The notes under the pieces are model-generated. The model was given only the letters and a program-made list of their open reading frames with translations. It was not told the DNA's origin and did not search any database. The translations under genes and the position numbers were made by a program. From Pseudomonas japonica (GTDB taxonomy: Bacteria; Pseudomonadota; Gammaproteobacteria; Pseudomonadales; Pseudomonadaceae), in NCBI RefSeq assembly GCF_900188455.1, contig NZ_FZOL01000002.1, forward strand, positions 457,741-521,740: a stretch of DNA of 64,000 bases. The letters are read 5' to 3'. Numbering within the stretch: position 1 is the first letter of the stretch; the number at the start of each line of letters is the position of its first letter. Positions 57,513 through 64,000 of this stretch are shown one piece after another.

Positions 57513-58409
57513 ATGTTCTTGAAGCTGCCCCTGACGTCACTGCGAGCCTTTGAGTCGGCTGCCCGGCTCGGGGGGTTCAAGGCAGCGTCCGAGGAACTCG
57601 CCGTCACGTCCGCGGCGATATCGCACCAGGTGAAAGCCCTGGAAGTTCGATTGTCCACCCACTTGTTCGAGCGCACCGGCCAAGGGGTCAGGCTCACCAG
57701 TGATGGCCAGCGCCTGTACGACCAGGTGCACATGTCATTCATCGACATCAGCCACAGCCTGGACTCGCTCCAACCCCATGTCCGACAGGACTGCCTGACG
57801 ATCACCACCACTCCGGCCTTCGCCAGCCTGTGGCTGATCCCGCGTCTGGGCGAATTCTATCGTCGCCACCCGAGCATTCGAGTCAGGGTCGAGACCAGCA
57901 ACGAAGTCACCGACCTGCTCAGAAAGAGCTCGGTGGACATCGCCATTCGTTGCAGCGTGCGTGAGTATCCCGACCTGCATCAACTTCCCCTGATGCAGGA
58001 AAGTTTCTGCGCGTACTCACCGTCCGGAACCATCGAGCGCGACGACAGCAGTCCGATCGAGCTCATCAATGTGCACTGGCGAACCCCGTCGAGCATCCTG
58101 ATCGATTGGGAGCACTGGCTGATCGCCGCCAACCGCAGTGCCTGGCTGAACAAGGCCATCCTTCGCGAATACGATGACGAGCACTACGCCCTGCAAGCCG
58201 CCATCTCAGGGTATGGCGCGGTACTGGCAAGCACCGTGCTGGTGGCCGACAGCGTGGCCCGCGGGCTGCTCAAGCCCTGCCGTCCGGAGATAAGACTGCC
58301 TGGCGCGCGCTACATCGCCGTGTGCATTCCAGGGCGCGAACGCAAGTCGCCCGTGAAGGAGTTCATGGATTGGCTGGCTCAGGAAGCGCTGGCGGCGGAG
58401 TCCGGATAG
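57513..58409 (+). CDS. LysR-family regulator of the desaturase-oxygenase operon (GcvA-like)
   Basis: 298-residue LysR regulator of the GcvA/AmpR-like branch. The winged helix covers about residues 5-65 (LTSLRAFESAARLGGFKAASEELAVTSAAIS-type order), followed by an effector domain with TTTPAFASLWLIPRL. The ATG at 57513 has an AGGTGA ribosome site; an upstream TTG frame is rejected. Divergent from the desaturase operon, which it most likely controls, and convergent with glmS. Confidence 0.88.
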   Translation: MFLKLPLTSLRAFESAARLGGFKAASEELAVTSAAISHQVKALEVRLSTHLFERTGQGVRLTSDGQRLYDQVHMSFIDISHSLDSLQPHVRQDCLTITTTPAFASLWLIPRLGEFYRRHPSIRVRVETSNEVTDLLRKSSVDIAIRCSVREYPDLHQLPLMQESFCAYSPSGTIERDDSSPIELINVHWRTPSSILIDWEHWLIAANRSAWLNKAILREYDDEHYALQAAISGYGAVLASTVLVADSVARGLLKPCRPEIRLPGARYIAVCIPGRERKSPVKEFMDWLAQEALAAESG

Positions 58410-58519
58410 GGACGTGTCAAACAAGGATGTTGCGCGGGGCCTGGTGTGGGTTCGGGGCGTATTTGCCTTAGTGCTGCTGGTCCACTCCAGGTTCAGGGAA
58501 CAGCGTGCTGCTTCTGAAA

Positions 58520-58555
58520 GCAAAGGAGCCGGGAGACTGCTCTCTCCGGCTCCTG
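58520..58555 (-). terminator. Intrinsic terminator of glmS
   Basis: On the minus strand AGGAGCCGG (554-546 of this block) pairs with CCGGCTCCT (532-524), extended by GAGA/TCTC across one unpaired base, and is followed by TTTGCTTTC. Confidence 0.85.
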
Positions 58556-58565
58556 TTACCGCTTT

Positions 58566-58630
58566 GATTACAGCGTCAACGCGGACGATTGGTTACTCGA
58601 CGGTAACCGACTTCGCCAGGTTGCGCGGCT
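58566..58630 (-). other. Predicted attTn7 site
   Basis: Tn7 recognises the last ~35 bp of glmS and inserts about 25 bp past its stop codon. Here that places recognition at about 58593-58630 and insertion near 58568, inside the gap before the terminator. No Tn7 end sequence is visible, so the site seems unoccupied. This follows from the established biology of Tn7 and the glmS assignment. Confidence 0.6.
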
Positions 58631-60428
58631 GGTCGACGTCGGTGCCCTTGAGCACGGCAACGTAGTACGACAGCAGTTGCAGCGGGATGGTGTAGAGGAT
58701 CGGCGCCAGCGCATCGGCGATGTGCGGCATGGCGATGACGTGGGTGCCTTCGCCATTGCTCATGCCGGCCTGCTCGTCAGCGAAGACCACCAACTGGCCG
58801 CCGCGGGCACGGACTTCCTGCAGGTTGGACTTGAGCTTCTCCAGCAGTTCGTTGTTCGGCGCAACGGTCACCACCGGCATGTCGTCGTCGACCAGGGCCA
58901 GAGGACCATGCTTCAGCTCGCCCGCGGGGTAGGCTTCGGCGTGGATATAGGAGATTTCCTTGAGCTTGAGGGCACCTTCCATCGCCACCGGGAACTGCGC
59001 GCCACGGCCGAGGAACAGGGTGTGGTGCTTGTCAGCGAACAGCTCGGAGATCTTCTCCACGGTGGCATCCATCGCCAGGGCTTCGCCCAGACGCACCGGC
59101 AGACGACGCAGTTGCTCGACCAGTTCGGCTTCGACGCCAGTGCCCAGGGTGCCACGCACCTGGCCCAGGGCCAGGGTCAGCAGCATCAGCGAAACCAGCT
59201 GGGTGGTGAAGGCCTTGGTCGAAGCGACACCGATTTCCGGGCCGGCCAGGGTCAGCAGGGTCAGGTCGGATTCACGCACCAGCGAGCTGATGCCGACGTT
59301 GCAGATCGCCAGGCTGCCGAGGAAGCCCAGCTCCTTGGCGTTGCGCAGGGCCGCCAGGGTGTCGGCGGTTTCGCCGGACTGGGAGATGGAAACGAACAGG
59401 GTGTCCGGCTGCACCACCACCTTGCGATAGCGGAACTCGCTGGCGACTTCGACCTGGCACGGAATGCCGGCCAGCTCTTCCAGCCAGTAACGGGCGACCA
59501 TACCGGCGTGGTAGCTGGTGCCGCAGGCGACGATCTGGACGTTGCGGACCTTGGCGAACAGCTCGGCGGCTTTCGGACCGAAAGCCTGGACCATCACATG
59601 ATCGCTGCCCAGACGGCCTTCCAGGGTGCGCTGGACCACGGTTGGCTGCTCATGGATTTCCTTGAGCATGAAGTGGCGGTACTCGCCCTTGTCGGCGGCT
59701 TCCGCGCCTTCGTGATACTGCACGACTTCACGCTGCACGACAGCGCCGCTGGCGTCCCAGATGCTCACCTGTTCGCGGCGGATCTCGGCGATATCGCCTT
59801 CTTCCAGATACATGAAGCGGTCGGTGACCTGACGCAGGGCCAGTTGGTCGGATGCCAGGAAGTTCTCGCCCAGACCCAGGCCGATCACCAGCGGGCTGCC
59901 ACTGCGCGCGGCGACCAGGCGATCAGGCTGCTTGGCGCTGATCACGGCCAGGCCATAGGCGCCATGCAGTTGCTTGACCACGGCCTTGAGCGCGTCGACC
60001 AGGTCGGGCGTGGATTTCAGGGTGTGGTCCAGCAGATGCACGATCACTTCGGTGTCGGTTTCCGAGCTGAACACATAACCCAGCGACTTCAGGTTTTCAC
60101 GCAGGACTTCGTGGTTCTCGATGATGCCGTTGTGCACCACGGCCAGTTGATCGCCGGAGAAATGCGGGTGGGCGTTGTGCTCGGTCGGCGCACCGTGGGT
60201 GGCCCAACGGGTGTGGGCGATACCCAGTTGGCCGGCCAGCGGATCGGCGACCACGGCGGCCTGCAGTTCGCTGACCTTGCCGATGCGACGACGGCGCTCG
60301 AGCGCGCCCTGCTGGGTGTAGACGGCCAGACCGGCGCTGTCATAGCCGCGGTACTCCAGACGCTTCAGTCCTTCGATCAGAATGGCGGTGATATTGCGCT
60401 CGGCGACGGCGCCAACGATTCCACACAT
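58593..60428 (-). CDS. glmS: Glutamine-fructose-6-phosphate aminotransferase (isomerizing)
   Basis: 611-residue glucosamine-6-phosphate synthase. The N-terminal glutaminase domain has the nucleophile Cys2 (MCGIVGAV); two SIS domains (about 285-425 and 460-600) isomerise fructose 6-phosphate and accept ammonia, and the C-terminal [13 protein letters not shown] is the conserved end. It supplies amino sugar for peptidoglycan and LPS. It starts 3 nt after glmR with an AGGAG ribosome site inside the glmR end. Confidence 0.97.
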   Translation of the reverse strand: MCGIVGAVAERNITAILIEGLKRLEYRGYDSAGLAVYTQQGALERRRRIGKVSELQAAVVADPLAGQLGIAHTRWATHGAPTEHNAHPHFSGDQLAVVHNGIIENHEVLRENLKSLGYVFSSETDTEVIVHLLDHTLKSTPDLVDALKAVVKQLHGAYGLAVISAKQPDRLVAARSGSPLVIGLGLGENFLASDQLALRQVTDRFMYLEEGDIAEIRREQVSIWDASGAVVQREVVQYHEGAEAADKGEYRHFMLKEIHEQPTVVQRTLEGRLGSDHVMVQAFGPKAAELFAKVRNVQIVACGTSYHAGMVARYWLEELAGIPCQVEVASEFRYRKVVVQPDTLFVSISQSGETADTLAALRNAKELGFLGSLAICNVGISSLVRESDLTLLTLAGPEIGVASTKAFTTQLVSLMLLTLALGQVRGTLGTGVEAELVEQLRRLPVRLGEALAMDATVEKISELFADKHHTLFLGRGAQFPVAMEGALKLKEISYIHAEAYPAGELKHGPLALVDDDMPVVTVAPNNELLEKLKSNLQEVRARGGQLVVFADEQAGMSNGEGTHVIAMPHIADALAPILYTIPLQLLSYYVAVLKGTDVDQPRNLAKSVTVE

Positions 60429-60431
60429 AAG

Positions 60432-61208
60432 TTAATGCTCCTGGCTGATAGCGGCACAAATCACGTTGATGCCGCGGGCTTCAATCTGTTCGCGTGCCTC
60501 ACGGGGCAGGCGTTCATCGGTAATCAGGGTATTCACGCTGCTCCAGGGCAGCTCGAGGTTGGGGATCTTGCGCCCGACCTTGTCCGACTCGACCATCACG
60601 ATCACTTCGCGAGCCACCTCGGCCATCACCCGGCTCAGGCCGAGCAACTCGTTGAAGGTGGTGGTGCCTCGAACCAGATCGATGCCGTCGGCACCGATGA
60701 ACAACTGGTCGAAATCGTAGGAACGCAGCACCTGCTCGGCGACCTGGCCCTGGAAGGACTCCGAATGCGGGTCCCAGGTGCCACCGGTCATCAGCAGCAC
60801 CGGCTCGTGCTCCAGCTCGCTGAGGGCGCGGGCGACATTCAGCGAATTGGTCATCACCACCAGGCCCGGTTGTTGGCCCAGTTGCGGGATCATCGCGGCC
60901 GTGGTGCTGCCACTGTCGATGATGATCCGCGCATGCTCGCGAATCCGCGAAACCGCGGCGCGGGCAATGGCTTTCTTGTACTGGGAAACTCGCTGGGCCT
61001 GATCGGCGATGAGTTCCTGCGGCAGGGTGACCGCGCCACCATAGCGACGCAGCAACAAGCCATTGCTCTCCAGCGCGGCGAGATCCTTGCGGATGGTCAC
61101 TTCGGAAGTTTCGAAACGCCTGGCCAGCTCATCCACACTCACCTCGCCCTGCTCATTGAGCAAGGCGAGGATATTGTGGCGACGCTGAGGTGTGTTTCGT
61201 TTCGACAT
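60432..61208 (-). CDS. glmR: DeoR-family regulator of glmS (GlmR)
   Basis: 258-residue DeoR-family regulator with an N-terminal helix-turn-helix (about residues 6-60: RHNILALLNEQGEVSVDELARRFETSEVTIRKDL pattern) and a C-terminal sugar-phosphate-sensing DeoRC domain (about 80-240) of the isomerase fold. It lies between glmU and glmS and is coupled to glmS by a 3-nt gap, so it probably adjusts amino-sugar synthesis to sugar phosphates. Confidence 0.9.
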   Translation of the reverse strand: MSKRNTPQRRHNILALLNEQGEVSVDELARRFETSEVTIRKDLAALESNGLLLRRYGGAVTLPQELIADQAQRVSQYKKAIARAAVSRIREHARIIIDSGSTTAAMIPQLGQQPGLVVMTNSLNVARALSELEHEPVLLMTGGTWDPHSESFQGQVAEQVLRSYDFDQLFIGADGIDLVRGTTTFNELLGLSRVMAEVAREVIVMVESDKVGRKIPNLELPWSSVNTLITDERLPREAREQIEARGINVICAAISQEH

Positions 61209-61346
61209 TCGCGCTTAAGTTTCGGTTCGAAAGATAATGGCGGCAATCAAAACCCAAAGTGCTCATCGGGTCAAGACACAATTCGAAAAAAGGCGATGTG
61301 GATAACATTATCCCCAGCCTGGCTTTTCCACAGCGACCCGACAAAG

Positions 61347-61386
61347 AGAAAGGCCGACTCCTGCACAGCACGAGTCGGCCCTTTTT
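61347..61386 (-). terminator. Bidirectional terminator downstream of glmU
   Basis: GGCCGACTC (61352-61360) pairs with GAGTCGGCC (61372-61380), with CTTTTT on the plus side and TTTCTCTTT on the minus side. Confidence 0.85.
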
Positions 61387-61401
61387 CACGCTGTGGATAT
61401 C

Positions 61402-62769
61402 TCAGCTCTTCTTGATCTTCTCCGGCCGCTTCCAGCCGTCGATGTTGCGCTGACGCCCGCGGCCTACAGCCAGTTGGCCAGCCTCGACGTTCTGGGTAAT
61501 GGTGGAACCGGCGGCAGTCGTGGCACCCGCCTGGATATCCACAGGCGCGACCAGCGAGTTGTTGGAGCCGATGAACACGTCTTCACCGAGGATGGTCTTG
61601 AACTTGTTCGCGCCGTCGTAGTTGCAGGTGATGGTGCCAGCGCCGATGTTGGTGCGCGCGCCTACCTCGGCATCGCCCAGGTAGGTCAGATGACCGGCCT
61701 TGGCGCCTTCGCCCAGATGCGCGTTCTTCAGTTCGACGAAGTTACCCACATGGGCCCGGGCTTCCAGCACGCTACCGGGACGCAGGCGCGCGAACGGGCC
61801 GGCATCACTGCCCTCGCCCAGCACGGCACCTTCGATATGGCTGTTGGCCTTGATGATTGCGCCCTTGCGCAGGGTGCTGTTCTTGATCACGCAGTTCGGA
61901 CCGATCTGCACGTCGTCCTCGATGACCACCTTGCCTTCGAGAATGACGTTGATATCGATCAGCACGTCGCGACCGACGGTGACTTCACCACGCACGTCGA
62001 AGCGTGCCGGATCGCGCAGGGTCACGCCCTGGGCCATCAGACGGCGGGCAGCACGGAACTGATAGTGCCGCTCCAGTTCGGCCAGTTGACGACGGTCGTT
62101 GGCGCCCTGCACTTCCATCGGGTCGTGCGGCTGCTCGGTGGCGACCACCAGGCCATCGGACACCGCCATGGCGATCACGTCGGTCAGGTAGTACTCACCC
62201 TGGGCGTTGTCGTTGGACAGGCGACCCAGCCACTCGGCCAGACGCTTGCCCGGTACCGCGAGAATGCCGGTGTTGCCTTCGCGGATGGCTTTCTGCGCGT
62301 CGCTGGCGTCCTTGTGCTCGACGATGGCGGAAACCTTGCCGTCGGCATCGCGAACGATGCGGCCGTAGCCGGTCGGGTCGTCCAGGGTGACGGTGAGCAG
62401 GCCCAGCTGTTGATCGTTGACCTTGGCCAGCAGGCGCTGCAGGGTCTCGACCTCGATCAGCGGCACATCGCCGTACAGGATCAGCACGGTGTCGGCGCTC
62501 AGCGCCGGCAGGGCTTGTGCAACCGCGTGGCCGGTCCCCAGCTGTTTGTCCTGGAGCACGAAATTCAGATCGTCCGCGGCGAGACGGTCCCGCACCAGCT
62601 CGGCACCATGGCCGATCACGACGTGAATACCTTGCGGCTGAAGCTGACGAGCGCTGTGGATAACATGCCCGAGCATGGAATCACCAGCGACCGGATGAAG
62701 AACCTTGGGCAACGCGGAACGCATGCGCGTGCCTTGGCCCGCAGCGAGAATAACGATATCAAGAGACAT
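61402..62769 (-). CDS. glmU: Bifunctional UDP-N-acetylglucosamine pyrophosphorylase/glucosamine-1-phosphate N-acetyltransferase
   Basis: 455-residue enzyme: an N-terminal nucleotidyltransferase domain with the signature [18 protein letters not shown] (8-25) and a C-terminal left-handed beta-helix built of hexapeptide repeats (about 250-440) that carries the acetyltransferase. It makes UDP-GlcNAc from glucosamine 1-phosphate. Normal length and start. A DnaA-box 9-mer lies near its start region at 62655. Confidence 0.97.
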   Translation of the reverse strand: MSLDIVILAAGQGTRMRSALPKVLHPVAGDSMLGHVIHSARQLQPQGIHVVIGHGAELVRDRLAADDLNFVLQDKQLGTGHAVAQALPALSADTVLILYGDVPLIEVETLQRLLAKVNDQQLGLLTVTLDDPTGYGRIVRDADGKVSAIVEHKDASDAQKAIREGNTGILAVPGKRLAEWLGRLSNDNAQGEYYLTDVIAMAVSDGLVVATEQPHDPMEVQGANDRRQLAELERHYQFRAARRLMAQGVTLRDPARFDVRGEVTVGRDVLIDINVILEGKVVIEDDVQIGPNCVIKNSTLRKGAIIKANSHIEGAVLGEGSDAGPFARLRPGSVLEARAHVGNFVELKNAHLGEGAKAGHLTYLGDAEVGARTNIGAGTITCNYDGANKFKTILGEDVFIGSNNSLVAPVDIQAGATTAAGSTITQNVEAGQLAVGRGRQRNIDGWKRPEKIKKS

Positions 62770-62829
62770 TGACTGGCTACCAATCCTGGGTGGTCAGCGC
62801 TGTGACCGGAAGAAATACAGCGGAAAAAG

Positions 62830-62855
62830 AAAAAGGGTAGCCGAGGCTACCCTTT
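62830..62855 (-). terminator. Terminator of the atp operon
   Basis: On the minus strand AAAGGGTAGCC (62855-62845) pairs with GGCTACCCTTT (62842-62832) around a 2-nt tip, followed by the U-rich tail TTTCTTTTTCC. Confidence 0.88.
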
Positions 62856-62882
62856 AACTCAATCGCTTCGCGAGTGACCGAA

Positions 62883-63302
62883 TCAACGGCCTTTGCGAAG
62901 TTGCTGGACGGTACGCAGCTGGGCTGCGGCCTCGGCCAGACGTGCGGCGGCGGCCGAATAATCGAAATCCGCGCCTTTTGCATTCAGGGCATTTTCAGCA
63001 GCTTTCACTGCTTCCAGCGCCTGAGCTTCATCCAGGTCACCAGCGCGCTGCACGGTGTCGGCGAGAACCTTGACCATGTTCGGCTGGACCTCAAGGAAGC
63101 CACCGGAGATGTAGAACACCTCCTGCGAGCCGCCTTGCTTGGTCAGCGTGATCGGACCCGGCTTGAGGTTGGTGATCAGCGGCGCGTGACCCGGGGCGAT
63201 ACCAAGATCACCCAGGTTGCCGTGTGCAACCAACATCTCGACCAGACCGGAGAAGATTTCTCCTTCCGCGCTGACGATATCGCAATGGACTGTCATAGCC
63301 AT
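62883..63302 (-). CDS. atpC: ATP synthase F1 subunit epsilon
   Basis: 139-residue epsilon subunit of the F1 motor: an N-terminal beta-sandwich ([15 protein letters not shown] start, residues ~6-85) and a C-terminal helical hairpin (about 90-137) that regulates rotation. It is the last gene of the atp operon, 44 nt after atpD with a small hairpin in the gap. Confidence 0.96.
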   Translation of the reverse strand: MAMTVHCDIVSAEGEIFSGLVEMLVAHGNLGDLGIAPGHAPLITNLKPGPITLTKQGGSQEVFYISGGFLEVQPNMVKVLADTVQRAGDLDEAQALEAVKAAENALNAKGADFDYSAAAARLAEAAAQLRTVQQLRKGR

Positions 63303-63323
63303 TTGCTTGCCTCGACCTGATTA

Positions 63324-63341
63324 GCGCCCCTTTCGGGGCGC
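63324..63341 (-). other. Intercistronic hairpin between atpD and atpC
   Basis: GCGCCCC (63324-63330) pairs with GGGGCGC (63335-63341) around a 4-nt loop. It has no U tract and is probably an RNA-stability or translation element in the polycistronic message. Confidence 0.6.
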
Positions 63342-63346
63342 CGGGA

Positions 63347-64000
<654 letters not shown>

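Noticed and set aside
58410..58592. Occupied Tn7 insertion
   Set aside because: No Tn7 end-like sequence or tns genes are visible near the attachment point.
58677..61415. Long antisense frame over glmS and glmR
   Set aside because: It spans two well-supported genes on the other strand and has the composition of a shadow frame.

Overview
The window is a chromosomal segment of a Pseudomonas, most like the P. putida/P. fluorescens lineage. The evidence is high GC, REP-type palindromes, and a gene order typical of the oriC-proximal side of pseudomonad chromosomes: pst, purEK, aspA, pycBA, an RpiR regulator with zwf, uvrD, cls, cfa, then glmS, glmR, glmU, atpC and atpD. Nearly all of it is coding. 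I see no rRNA, tRNA, CRISPR array or insertion sequence. pstC (left edge) and atpD (right edge) run off the window.

Region by region. 0-2 kb: phosphate uptake (pstC, pstS) with a three-repeat Pho box. 2-9.4 kb: an MHS-type MFS transporter, a thioesterase, a hexose-6-phosphate mutarotase, a DUF3299 protein, a GlsB/YeaQ membrane protein, purEK with a structured leader, and a secreted metzincin-like protein. 8.5-12.2 kb: a LysR regulator, aspartase and asparaginase. 12.3-19.0 kb: an AraC regulator, then a polyamine-flavoured neighbourhood (acetylpolyamine amidohydrolase whose catalytic residues are all in place, polyamine-binding protein, MocR regulator, PaiB-like protein, two GNAT acetyltransferases). 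19-22 kb: homocysteine S-methyltransferase divergent from an amino-acid ABC uptake pair that has no ATPase gene. 21.9-23.5 kb: a hipA-hipB module in reversed order with operator-like palindromes. 23.6-28 kb: two-subunit pyruvate carboxylase and its LysR regulator. 28-42.3 kb: an RpiR/HexR-like regulator and zwf, a GGDEF/EAL protein, UvrD, a Tim44-domain protein, a SMI1-type protein, a lipoprotein hydrolase, a Kef-type antiporter, a second thioesterase and pyridoxal kinase.

42.4-47.2 kb looks like a zinc-starvation (Zur) regulon. Two COG0523/CobW GTPases flank a DUF1826 protein, and a small secreted protein and folE2 run the other way. Zur-box-like palindromes precede the CobW2/secreted-protein pair and folE2. 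47.2-54.1 kb carries a DUF3617 protein, cardiolipin synthase, a cyclopropane synthase family protein, an orphan dihydrolipoyl dehydrogenase and a Cache-domain chemoreceptor.

The best candidate for an undescribed system is at 54.5-58.4 kb, immediately downstream of glmS, where the Tn7 attachment site normally lies. A LysR regulator diverges from a three-gene operon: a membrane three-His-box desaturase/UndB-like enzyme, a 2OG-Fe(II) oxygenase and an EamA-type exporter. Parts of it are visibly lower in GC than the surroundings. A second, window-wide signal is the DnaA-box 9-mer TTATCCACA: sixteen exact copies lie mostly inside genes, and in the MocR gene the motif has become a tandem 12-nt repeat encoding the interdomain linker.
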